Shown: positions 1-10,821 of the stretch, piece after piece
How positions within the stretch are numbered: position 1 is the first letter of the stretch
How the letters are laid out: each line of letters begins with the position of its first letter
Origin: Costus lasius
Lineage: Eukaryota > Streptophyta > Magnoliopsida > Zingiberales > Costaceae
NCBI GenBank assembly: GCA_027563935.2
Contig: JANVAS020000222.1
Location: 2,914,001 to 2,978,000 of the forward strand
Length of the DNA stretch: 64,000 bases
Reading direction: 5' to 3'
Program-made: the position numbers and the translations under genes
The notes under the pieces: model-generated
What the model was told of the DNA's origin: nothing
Databases searched by the model: none
What the model saw: the letters and a program-made list of their open reading frames with translations, nothing else

Positions 1-38
1 TTAATCTGCGCATATTAGGGTTTCGCCCCCCACTTTCA
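1..38 (+). repeat. 3' tail of a plus-strand copia LTR (rest lies before the window)
   Basis: The first 38 bases match the last bases of the copia-C LTR: the GCGCAT...AGGGTTTCGCCCCC block followed by the terminal ACTTTCA. Directly after the CA end the sequence resumes as copia-A reverse transcriptase on the minus strand (GTTGTGTCATGTACAC, equivalent to the same stretch in copia-G). The tail is therefore the end of an LTR, from a full element or a solo LTR, inserted in copia-A. The expected 5-bp duplication on this side is GTTGT (39-43); its partner lies outside the window. Confidence 0.72.
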
Positions 39-767
39 GTTGTGTCATGTACACATCCTCAGTCAGCTTCCCATTAAGGAACACTGTCTTTAAATCCATC
101 TACCATATCTCATAGTCATGATATGCAGCTATAGCAAGCAGAATCCGAATGGATTTGATCATGGCAACTGGCGAGAAGGTTTCATCATAGTCCACCCCGT
201 GGACTTGTTTAAATCCCTTAGCCACTAGTCTACCTTTATAGGTAACTATGTTGCCATCCATGTCAGTCTTCCTCTTGAAGACCCATTTACACACAATGGG
301 TTTTACCCCATCAGGCAGCTCAACCAAATCCCAGACTTGGTTAGCTGACTTGGAATCCATCCCGGATCGCATGGCCTCAAGCCATCTATCGGAGTCCGGT
401 CCACTGACCCCTCATCATAAGTTCTGGGTTCATCCTCAATGATGCAGATCCCGTCGTGTTGAGTCGACAGCGACCCATATCTCTCAGGCGCACCACGAAT
501 CCTCCCAGACCTACGTGGGGCCTATGTTTGAGCCTCAGGTTGCCCAGCAACCGGTGCAGGTGGCTCAGGTTCCATCTCTGTTTCTTGTGGTTGCACTTGG
601 ACCTCGTCGATGTCAAAAACTTTGTTCTCTAGAAAGATAGCACCCCGAGCAACAAAAACTTTGTTCTCGGTGTGAACATAGAAGTAGTAACCCTTAGTTT
701 CCTTAGGGTACCCCACAAATACACATTTATCAGATATACGTTCTGGCTTGCTAGAATCCTAACGTTT
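39..767 (-). pseudogene. gag-pol: Copia-A gag-pol, end of integrase and start of RT (decayed)
   Basis: Translated on the minus strand, this stretch gives the post-integrase region (GYPKETKGYYFYVHTENKVF), an acidic linker, and the start of the copia reverse transcriptase (NQVWDLVELPDGVKPIVCKW; VAKGFKQVHGVDYDETFSPV). These align without gaps to copia-C residues of about 690-890. A TAG at 100-102 replaces a Gln that copia-G encodes as CAG (EIWQMD). A frameshift lies between about 372 and 520, and a stop lies near 757. The RT catalytic YVDD is not in the window. It is non-coding today. Confidence 0.85.
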
Positions 768-2440
768 TGAAAGTCCTCTTCAAGGGGGAGCGAAACCCTA
801 AAGTGGCGCATGTAAATTCTTTTCGGCAGCGGAATTAGGGTTTCATAAGGATCTTTTGCATGCCATATGATCAACATCAACAGCTTATATAGATGAAAAA
901 GATTCATACCATAGCTATTAGTTCGAATGGCGTCTTGGAAGAAGAGATCGAAAGGGGTCTCCTCCACAAGATGCGCACACAAGATGAGAAGTAGCTTTCT
1001 TCTTGTCGCTCCTTGTGCTAGCAAGGATCTCCAAGTGCCCCTTGTCGCGTGAAGGAGATTGAGAGAGAGGACCTTGCTGACCGAATTCACCTCTTGGCGT
1101 AAAGAGCACCCAAGACGAGAGAGGAAGAGGCTAGAGAGGCGTTCGAACGTGGGAGCGTTTTCCTCTAGCAAAACACCTTCCCAAAATAGCAAGTTTTAAG
1201 TTCACTTAAAACCTCCTCTTAAACCATCGAAAACTCCTCTTGCCTTTGAACCATACGTTCACATAAGTGAACCGGTTCAAATCAATTCGGTTTAGATGCA
1301 TTTGGTTCAAAGACCAAATCAAACCAGCCCAAGCCTTGGCCTAGATCTCATTGAACCAATGGTTCAAGATCTAACCGTTGATCTCTTGATGCTTTTGATC
1401 TCACCGATCTACCATCACTACTCTCGATCGAAGCTTACCGATCTCAAGCCCTAATCAATCAAACATGATCAGACCAGATCTCACTTACAATCAGAGTTTA
1501 AACTCCTTTAAACTGAACCAAAACAATTCAGTCCACACGATCTGACTTAAGTAAGCCATATCATCAAATTGTGCGACCCTGAGGGTTTCCTTTAAATGTC
1601 GGTAACGATAACTTACGTTATCACGATCAGTGAGGGGTATCTAGCAACACATTACTGTCTCCCGATATAAAGGAAAGAGTCTTCCAAGACTACACCCAAA
1701 CCACAGCACAAGTGTGAATCCACTTCACTAGGCATACATGTTTCCTTTGCCACTGGATGTTCTTATTGGACAAGCGTGTCAAGCCTGTAACTCCAATATG
1801 ATGAGCATGATTAGATCAGATGAACATAGTCACCTGGGTATGGCCATACACTTTCTCAATCACCTCATCCAGGGGGGCCCCTTTAGAACATCACACTCCA
1901 AACAAGGAGACGGCAATCCTATATCTATCACTAGTGTCCTAACCTGACTCATGATCATTATCCAAGATAGTCTATAACCATTATGTTTCAAATGATATTG
2001 AACTACCTCAAAACAATGACAATCATCATTTAGAAACACAAGTGATCTCAAGTCAGAGGACATGTGCCACTTGTTGCAAACAAGGATTATTCACATTGTG
2101 ACAAGCAATTGAATATCCTAGTAGGGTCTGTCCAGTACATCCAATGTACCCATGAGTCTACATCTTATTCCATGCTCGAAGCATCCTATAAGATTAGAAC
2201 ACATATTAGTCTCAATCATATCAAGGCTGTCTCATGTTCACCAAGATATCTTGACTAAGGACAATACAGCATGTCAGCCAAGCTGAACAGCATTGAGACA
2301 TTATTCAGAAGTATACATATTGCAGCAGATAATGTAACAACCTGAATAACAACCATTGCCTTTATAAACATAAGAGTTTATACATGATACTGAAAGAATC
2401 CCAAGGCCTCAAACATTAGCCTTAAGGGCATACCCCAACA
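768..2440 (-). repeat. Solo LTR of the copia-C/H family, inserted in copia-A
   Basis: Read on the minus strand it begins TGTTGGGGTATGCCCTTAAG and ends GGACTTTCA, the termini of the copia-C and H LTRs, and is 1673 bp against 1682 bp for copia-C. It is flanked by the 5-bp duplication CGTTT (763-767 and 2441-2445), and no internal sequence or second LTR adjoins it. This is the product expected from recombination between the two LTRs of a full element. The copia-A coding sequence continues on both sides (integrase C-terminus). It differs from copia-C and G LTRs at many sites, so it is older than those insertions. Confidence 0.9.
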
Positions 2441-4365
2441 CGTTTGGCATAGGCCTCACATCCCCAGATCCTGATAAAAGTGAGATTAGGGCGTCTCCCA
2501 CTCCATACCTCGTATGGTGTCTTGGAGATACTCTTAGATGGAACGTTATTCAGTATTAGAGAAGCTGTCTGAAGTGCATGACCCTAGAATGAGGGTGGTA
2601 GAGTTGCATGACTCATCATAGATCGAACCATGTCTAACAAGGTTTGATTTCTCCATTCAGACACACCATTCCATTGAGGTGTTCCAGGTGGAGTGAGTTG
2701 GGATAGGATCCCACACTCTCTCAGATAGTCAAAGAACTCACCGCTCAGGTACTGTCCACCACGATCTGATCGAAGAGCCTTAATATATCTACCAAGCTAG
2801 TTCTCTACTTCATGTCTGAACTCCTTAAATTTCTCAAAGGATTTAGACTTATGTCGCATCAAGTAGACATAACCATATCTACTAAAGTCATCAGTAAATG
2901 TGATGAAGTAGTTGTACCCTCCTCTGGCTTGTTTATTAAAAGGCCCATACACATCAGTATGTATGAGATCCAATAAACCTCCTGCCCTCTCACCAATCTT
3001 GGTGAAGGGTGCCTTTGTCATCTTCCCTAATAAACAAGGTTCACAAGTATCAAATTCCTCCAAGGAACTTGAATCTAACAACCCATATGCATGGAGTTGT
3101 TGGATGTGATTCTTGTTTATATGGGCTAATCGACAATGCTATAGGAAAGCACCAACTGAATCACTTAGTTTGGTCCTTTTATTATTTATGTTACAAATAG
3201 AGCTATCCATGTCCAAGACATATAAACCATTGCATAAAGTACCCTTCCCATATAACACAATTGCAAATGAAAAAGAAAAAAAGTTCTTATTTATTTCAAA
3301 CTTAAATCCCTTCTTTGCCAAGCAAGGAATGGATATAATGTTCTTAGTAAGTGAAGGTACATAATAGCAATTATCTAGCTCTAACTGAAGTCCAAAAGGT
3401 AGGGAGAGAGTCAAAATCCCTATAGCAACAGCAGCAACCTATGCCCTGTTTCCAACTCATAGGTTAATCTCTCCAGGCCGCACCGATCTACTTTTCTTGA
3501 GTCCCTGCATATTTGTACAAATATGAGCTCCACATGCGGTATCCAATAACCATGACATAGAAGTAGAAAGGTTGACTTATGTAACATAAATACCTGAGCG
3601 AGAAGCTAAGGCCAAGCCTTTCTTCTCCTCATTCTGAAGTTGCTTGCAGTCCCTCCTCTAGTGACCTTGCTCGCCATAGTGGAAGCACCTCTGGTCCTTT
3701 GACTTCTTTGCCTTTTTCTTCAGGGACCAAAAGAATAGAATTGGTTTTGGTCTTTCCCATTTCACGCTCGATTGTTTGGAGCATATTCAACAGTTCCTCC
3801 CGTGTGCAATCAATCTGGTTCATATTGAAATTTATAATAAACGGTCTGAAGCTAGGGGGCAGGGACTGCAGAATAAGATCTACAACCAGCTCGTTATCTA
3901 TGGTGTGTCCTAGTCTTTTGAGATGATCCACGTTCCCAATCATCTTGAGAACATGGGGTCTCACTAGTGCACCTTCAGATAACTTGCACCAAAAGACTGC
4001 TTTGGCAGTGCCATATCTCTCAGTTATAGCCTGAGCCTCGAACATCTGTTTCAAATGAGTAATCATCTGAAATGCATTCTGCTCCTCATATTTCACCAGA
4101 AGTTCAGGTGCCATAGTGGCTAGCATGTGACATGCTACCTCTAAAGAGTCATCCGGATGCTTTCTAAAAGCATCCCTGTCTGCCGTTCAGGCATTAGGCG
4201 CAGGTGCCGCAGGAAGAGGCTGCTCAAGGACATTCAGCTTCTTCTCGAGCATGAGGGCTATCCTCAAGTTCTAATGCCAGTCCATAAAGTTGGTTCCAAC
4301 CAACTTATCCTTATCAAGGAGTGATCGCAGTGTCAATCCACTATTGTTCGTTGTCGTTGTTCTAC
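2441..4365 (-). pseudogene. gag-pol: Copia-A gag, protease and integrase (decayed)
   Basis: In element order (right to left) the minus strand shows: gag without its start codon near 4360; a gag core (HVLKMIG; LILQSLPPSFRPFIINFNMN) at 3629-4126; a broken zinc knuckle near 3665; the protease motif LLDTACGAHIC near 3535; the pre-integrase CEPCLLGKM at about 3045; the integrase core DLIHTDVYGPF (about 2970) and LRSDRGG (about 2765); and SERRNQ near 2650. Frameshifts and stops split it, including TAG at 2584-2586 where relatives have Trp. The order gag-PR-INT-RT identifies Ty1/copia. The protease has D-T-A rather than D-T/S-G, as in the younger copies. Confidence 0.85.
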
Positions 4366-4652
4366 AACAACCAAGAAATAGCAGATTAGTACTACTTCGA
4401 ATCATTTAAACTGGACTTATTTTAAATGATTAAGGCTCCCACTATTTTAATCGACTTGACAACCCACAAAGTCAATCGAAAAATTTAAGATATCCTAGTG
4501 AGATGGGATCCTTATTCCACATGAGGCTTCGCATTCTATGAGGGTGGGATGAGATGCACAAAGTGACCCATGCTTCTTAAGGTGGGCACGCCGGTCGGTT
4601 GCTCCAAGCAACTCCCCTTGTTGAGACAGTCTAGGCATTTCATGTCCAGCGA
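4366..4652 (-). other. Copia-A leader, gag-proximal part
   Basis: This is untranslated leader between the copia-A gag start and the point where gypsy-1 inserted. It aligns with the copia-C leader just upstream of its gag ATG (the AGTGAGATGGGATCC block near 4499 matches 54853 in copia-G). The last five bases, AGCGA (4648-4652), are the left copy of the gypsy-1 target duplication; the leader resumes at 35016. No coding capacity is supported. Confidence 0.75.
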
Positions 4653-7472
4653 TGTCACATCCCGTTATCTTAACCCCAAACAAGTAACACAAGTCATAGA
4701 GAAACAGGACGTTATCATACAAGATCGATTCACATGCTAGGTAAAACCAAGTTCAAGAAAACACGATCTGAAAATTTTCAAGAATCCATACATAAAACAC
4801 ACGAAACACAAATTTCATAAATGTACCTGCCACCACGCAATCCTTGCACTAGACATATGCAAGGCAACAGTTATATCAAATCCGTATAAAATCCATAAAA
4901 TCCATAATCACATAAAGGTACCTGCCACCAGGCAATACTTGCACTAGACATATGCAAGTTCACATTTATATCAAATCCGATTACACAAATATAAATCGAC
5001 TCGAACTTAGAAACAAAACCACAATGTCGATTCTATAAATTCATTCAATGATACCACACCGAAACCAGGCCAAAGCCCGCGGTGACACAAAAATCAGAAT
5101 ATCAAACTGCCATAACCGGCAACACAAGTTCACATAGTTTGGCCACAACTGGCAACACAAGTTCATATAATTCGGCCACAACCGGCCCCAGTAATTAAGC
5201 ACAAAAGTCTTATTCATTCAACTGGCATATCACGATATTCATATAAAATGCTAACTGGAAATGCGCCCCTGCTCTACACCTGAAAATAATGAGGGGTGAG
5301 CTACACAGCCCAGTGAGTGGATAGTCTCAAACGACCATCCATAACATACACTCAAAAATACATGCAGATTATTTTAAAAACATTTAACAGAATATCATGT
5401 CAACATATGACAAACTTAAAGAACAGAATTCATATAAAACAGTCAGATGTACACTGCTAAAACATCACATAATTATCACTACAGAGTAACCAAGGTTCTA
5501 GAGTTATACTCTAAACCAACTAAACACACCAACCACTTAATTAACCTAGTTGTCCAGCATATTCAGTAGTGACCATTATGGTCTAACCCGGCTTTGGCCT
5601 AAGCACTGGGAGAAGCCTGCAAATCACATGCAACATATAGATGGACGGTGTGTAGATTCAAGAGGTGGCCCCCGCCAGGTCACGACGTGGCACTTTGCTC
5701 TACGATCACCCCATAACACAAAAATCTAAGCGTTCTAAGAGTGACGACATCAAGAGGTGGCCCCTGTCCGACCAAGACATGGCACTTTGCGTCTTATATC
5801 ACTCGTTCTCCCAAAGGGTTCCTACTGGACAACAATAGACACATCTTATATCTTATTTCACAATGGTGGACTCCTAAGTGTCAACTAGACTCTAGGATAG
5901 TCATCACAATAATCACAACAGGCAGGCTGAACAACAACCCCCTCTTTTATCACAATAATCACATCAGGCAGGCTGAACAACAACCCCCTCACATATCACA
6001 ATACAGGGCTGAAATTCAAACCCTTAACATATCACATATAGACTATCCCCTTGAGTACAAAGTTACACTTAGCCTCAGTCCTAACCATTCCATGACCATA
6101 GCACACAATATTCGAAAATCCCATAACCACATAATATTCCAAAGGTCACATAATATCCAAAAATCACATAATATTCAAAAATCACATAGTAGTGTAGTCC
6201 TTAGGTTTCATGCTGATTAGTTCAGTCTAACCTTGCTATGTTATCACCCAAATTTCTCAAACAAGGATACATAGCTATAAATATATAACCATAAACATAT
6301 AACATGCTACACTCATGAAGAAACATTCATAAATTACATTTAACAAGCATCTATAATATCAACATAAAATTAAAACATGTATTCTTATAAACTACTTTAC
6401 AATTTGCCACAAGTAAACATGTTAACTACAAATATCAAGATTCGGTTTTCATAAACAATTATCAAGATTTCGGTTCTCATACATATTATCAAGATTTCGG
6501 TTTTTAGGTTTTCATGGAAAATACTCTAAATTCGGTTTTCATGAAGAACATCTTAATTTCGATTTTCATGGAAAAATACCCTAAATTCGGTTTTCATGAA
6601 GAACATCTTAATTTCGGTTTTCATACCCTAAATTCGGTTTTCACGATAAATACACTTTGCATAATTTCGGTTTTAACATGGTAAATAAGACATTCAAGTG
6701 TATCATTTGATAGATCAAATAAGACATTCCACTCACCTCTTAACCGTGAACACTAAGGTGAAAATCCTCCACAAAAAAATCGTCTAAAGCCTTTAAGCCG
6801 CCCAAAGAATCCCCAAGAACTCGCCAAGGAAGTTTCTTCACCTCAAGGAAATTCGCCAAGGGGAAGAAGATGGAGAAAATCGCCTCAATAATTCCAAGAA
6901 CACCAAGATCGCCTTCTTCCTCCAAGGTGGCGTCAAGCTCTAGGGTTGCATGAACGATCAGCCGCCAAAAGTCCTCTTCACGCCATATTTGAATTAACGG
7001 ATTGGATCTTCAAGTCGCCAAGCATCCTAACCGCCAAGTAGAGGATCCAAGTCCATGTCGCCAAGTGATGATCCAATTAGGTGAGAAGACTTAATCCACT
7101 AACTAATTAATTCGAATCCATCTAATTTAAGTGTAAACCCAATAACCCATAGTTAACTAATTAATTTAACCATTAACTAATAATTAACCATTCACTTAAA
7201 CGAAAATCCAATAAGGATTAAATTAACATCCAATAAGGTCTATTTAATTAATTACAAATTAACAATCAATAAATTCTAATTAATTAATTACAAATTAACA
7301 ATCAACAAACTCAAATCAATTAATTACAAATTAACAATCAATAAGCTAGTTAATTAATATCCAATAAGCTAGTTAATTAACCTTCAATACTGCTTAACGT
7401 AATATCCACAGTCAATGATTTTATTTAAATCAAAATAATACTTACCAGGACTTAAGATCCTTGGATCTTACA
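4653..7472 (-). repeat. Gypsy-1 3' LTR (complete, 2820 bp)
   Basis: In element sense it starts TGTAAGATCCAAGGATCTTA at 7472 and ends GGGATGTGACA at 4653. It matches the split 5' LTR (21332-23358 plus 34241-35010) apart from about six substitutions and one extra 23-bp repeat unit near 7340-7380. It contains A/T-rich repeats (7240-7380), direct repeats around TTCGGTTTTCATG (6430-6680), and two copies of a GTGGCAC...GGTGGCC-type core (5665-5795). Short ORFs inside are not conserved as genes. Confidence 0.93.
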
Positions 7473-7485
7473 TCCCTCCCTCCTT
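7473..7485 (-). promoter_or_regulatory. Gypsy-1 polypurine tract
   Basis: In element sense this is AAGGAGGGAGGGA, directly before the TG of the 3' LTR and 17 bases after the pol stop. An uninterrupted purine run at this place is the usual primer for plus-strand DNA synthesis. The same tract, with small changes, precedes the 3' LTRs of gypsy-2 and gypsy-3. Confidence 0.85.
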
Positions 7486-7501
7486 ATAAAGCTTTAGTCC
7501 T

Positions 7502-9125
7502 CTAAAGCTCAGCATTCATATCATCAAAAAGATAAGCATAAAACTTCCTCATATCAGCTTCAGTCTCCCAAGTCGCCTCCTCAACCGACTGATTTCCCCA
7601 GATAACCTTTACCAAAGGTATAGACTTATTCCTCAGAACCTTATCCTTTCTATCCACAATCCGGAGAGGTCTTTCCTCAAAAGTCAAATCACTCTGAATC
7701 TGAAGAGGTTCTAACTCCAATACATGAGATGGATCAGGATGATATTTCCTCAAAGCAGAAACATGGAACACATTATGCACATGATCCATAGTAGGAGGTA
7801 AAGCTAACCTGTAAGCCACTGGACCAACTCTCTCAATAATGTCAAAAGGTCCAACAAACCTAGGGCTCAACTTGCCCTTTTTGCTAAACCTCATAACACC
7901 CTTAGTAGGTGACACCTTTAAGAAAACATGATCCCCTACCATAAACTCCAAGGGACGACGACGGTCATCAGCATAACTCTTCTGTCTGTCCCGAGAAATC
8001 TTCAGTTTATTCTGTATCTCTCTGACCTTATCAGTAGTCTCCTGAACTGCATCAGATCTCAAAATCATTCTGTCACCAGTTTCCTCCCAACACAAGGGAG
8101 TCCTACACCTTCTCCCATACAAAGCCTCATAAGGAGCCATCTGAATACTGGAGTGGAAGCTATTATTATAAGTGAACTCTATCAAAGATAGATCCCGGTT
8201 CCACTCAGAACTCCAATCAACCACATAAGCTCTCAGCAGGTCTTCTAGAGTCTGTATAGTACGCTCCGTCTGGCCATCAGACTGTGGATGGTATGCTGTA
8301 CTAAAACTCAACTTAGTACCCAAACCCTCCTGTAAGCTCTTCCAAAACCTGGACAGAAATCGAGAGTCCCTATCAGACACAATATCAACAGGCACTCCAT
8401 GCAGTCTGACTATCTCGTCAATATACAATCTAGCCAGTCTCTCTAAAGGATAAGTCATCTTGATCGGAATAAAATGGGCTGATTTAGTGAGTCTATCAAC
8501 AATCACCCAAATAGCATCATGACCCAATCTGGTTCTGGGCAAACCACACACAAAATCCATACTGATGCATTCCCACTTCCACTCAGGAATAGGAAGGGGC
8601 TGCAACAAACCACCAGGCTTCTGGTGTTCAGCCTTTACCGTCTGACAGGTTAAACACCTAGAGACAAAATCAAATACTTCTTTCTTCATACCCGGCCACC
8701 AAAAGCTCTTCTTGAGGTCCTGATACATCTTAGTTACACCAGGATGTAGAGAATATTTGGAGTTATGGCTGTCCTCCAATATTTCTTTCCTCAAGCTCTG
8801 TTCCTCAGGGACACACACCCTTCCACGAAACCGAAGAACACCATCATCAGACAAGCTAATATCCTGAACTGTACCCGCAACCAAACTATCCCTGATCTGA
8901 ACTAATTTCGGATCCACAGATTGCTGATCTCTGATCTTCTGCAACAAAGCAGACTGTACTCTGAGGAAAGCCACATATCCAGACTGAACTCTAGGAGAAA
9001 CACTGATCCTGAGATCTCTGAACTCCTGCAGTAACTGCCACTCACTGACCCGCAATGCAGCTACTGAAGTAACTGGATGTCTGCTCAGTGCATCAGCCAC
9101 TACATTGGCCTTTCCAGCCTGATAC
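7502..9125 (-). pseudogene. gag-pol: Gypsy-1 gag-pol, 3' part: integrase and chromodomain-like tail
   Basis: This is the downstream half of a polyprotein cut by copia-C. It continues the frame of 18226-21206, and the two parts together make 4605 nt, an exact multiple of three, ending at TAG 7502-7504. It holds the end of RNase H, the integrase zinc motif ([10 protein letters not shown] ... CLTC), and the catalytic core: MDF Asp about 1184, SDRDS Asp about 1245 and QTER Glu about 1281, with 35 residues between the last two. A GPFDIIERVGPVAYRL motif and a tail with EEATWETEADM follow; that tail is typical of chromovirus integrase chromodomains and is thought to bind heterochromatin marks. No internal stop is present, and the insertion is the only lesion seen. 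Confidence 0.92.
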
Positions 9126-10807
9126 TGTTGGGGTATGCCCTTAATGCTAATGTTTGAGGCCTTGGGTTTGTATCAGTATCATGTAATAAACTGTTATGTT
9201 TATAAAGGCATGGTTATTATTCACTTAGCTACATTGTCTGCTGCAATATATGTTCTTCTGAATAATGTCTCAAAGCTGTTCAGCTAGGCTGACAGGCAAT
9301 AAAGTCCTTAGTCGATATATCTTGGTGAACATGAGACAGCCTTGATATGGTTAAGACTAATATGTGTTCTAATCTTATAGGATGCTTCGAGCATGGAATA
9401 AGATGTAGACTCATGGGTACATTGGATGTACTGGACAGACCCTACTAGGATATTCAATTGTTTGTCACAATGTGAATAATCCTTGATTGTAACAAGTGGC
9501 ACATTTCCTCTGACTTGAGATCACTTGTGTTTTCTAAATGATGATTGTCATTGTTTTGAGGTAGTTCAATATCATTTGAAACATAATGATTATAGACTAT
9601 CTTGGATGGTGAGCTTGAGTCATGTTAGGGCACTAGTGATAGACATAGGATTGCCGTCTCCTTGTTTAAGGAGTGTGATGTTCTAAAGGGGCCCCCTGGA
9701 TGAGATGATTGAGAAAGTGTATGGCCATACCCAGGTGACTATGTTCATCTGATCTAATCATGCTCATCATATTGGAGTTACAAGCTTGACACGCTTGTCC
9801 AATAAGAACATCCAGTGGCAAAGGAAATATGTATGCCTAGTGAGTTGATTCACACTTGTGTTGTTTTTGGGTGTAGTCTTGGAAGACTCTTTCCTTTATA
9901 TCGGGAGACAGTGATGTGTTGCTAGATACCCCTCACTGATCGTGATGACGTGAGTTATCGTTACCGACATTTAAAGGAAACCCTCAGGGTCGCACAATTT
10001 GATGATATGGCTTACTTAAGTCAGATCGTGTGGACTGAATTATTTGGGTTCAGTTTAAAGGGATTTAATCTCTGATTGTGAGTGAGATCTGGTCTGATCA
10101 TGTTTGATTGATTAGGGCTTCAGATCGGTAAGCTTCGATCGAGAGATTGGATGCTAGATTGGTCAGATCAGGAGCATCAAGAGATTGACGGTCAGATCAA
10201 GAACCTAAGTGTTTATTATGGTCTAGACTGAATGCTTGGCTTATTTGGTTATTGAACCGAACCAAAGTGAACCGGCTCATGGATGAGCGCATGGTTCAAG
10301 GGTGAAGAGAAGTTTGCGCTTGGGGTAAACCCATGGTCGCATGAGTGCATGAACGTGGGAGTGTTTCTATTTTTAGAAACCATGACTCCTAAACGTGACA
10401 TCGCCTCACGTTACTCCTCTCTCACGCCTATTGTCGCTCCTTCCTCTCGTCGCTTGCTCATTCGAGAGTGCATGTGGTGTTGACGAAAGGAGAGGGAAGT
10501 TTTTCGCCAAGCCAAGAAGATCTCATCCCTTCCATACGAGAAGGATACTTGGACGATCCTTGCTAGCACAAGGGACGACAAGAAGAAGCTATACCTCATC
10601 TTGTGTGCGACAATTTGGAGGAGACCTCTCTTGTTCTCTTGCTTCCAAGACGCCATCTAGAAATGGCTATGGTATGGTTCTATCACTTCTATACAATCGG
10701 TTTTGTTAATCATAATACCATGCAAGATCTAGAAACCCCCTTTCCGCTGCTTTCATTCTTCATATGCGCCTATGAGTTAGGGTTTCGCCCCCTTGTGGGA
10801 ACTTTCA
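9126..10807 (+). repeat. Copia-C 5' LTR (1682 bp)
   Basis: It starts TGTTGGGGTATGCCCTTAAT and ends GGGAACTTTCA. The five differences from the 3' LTR are near 9144, 9223, 10236, 10520 and 10711. Only TG/CA is inverted at the ends. It should hold the promoter (U3), the transcription start and the polyadenylation signal; I could not place the U3/R boundary with confidence. A 64-codon antisense frame (9308-9502) recurs in all LTRs of the family. Confidence 0.95.
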
Positions 10808-10809
10808 AA

Positions 10810-10821
10810 CGGTATCAGAGC
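10810..10821 (+). promoter_or_regulatory. Copia-C primer-binding site (tRNA-iMet)
   Basis: CGGTATCAGAGC begins two bases after the 5' LTR. It matches the complement of the 3' end of plant initiator-Met tRNA (TGGTATCAGAGC) at 11 of 12 positions; the first base is C instead of T. It is the start point for minus-strand DNA synthesis. Confidence 0.88.

Noticed and set aside
5741..6220. A 159-codon frame, repeated at 22420-22899
   Set aside because: Both are the same place in the two gypsy-1 LTRs; the repetition comes from LTR identity, and the frame is broken in gypsy-3.
6430..6680. Regular direct repeats resembling a CRISPR array
   Set aside because: Units are irregular and contiguous, without unique spacers, and lie within a plant LTR that is duplicated at 23100-23357.
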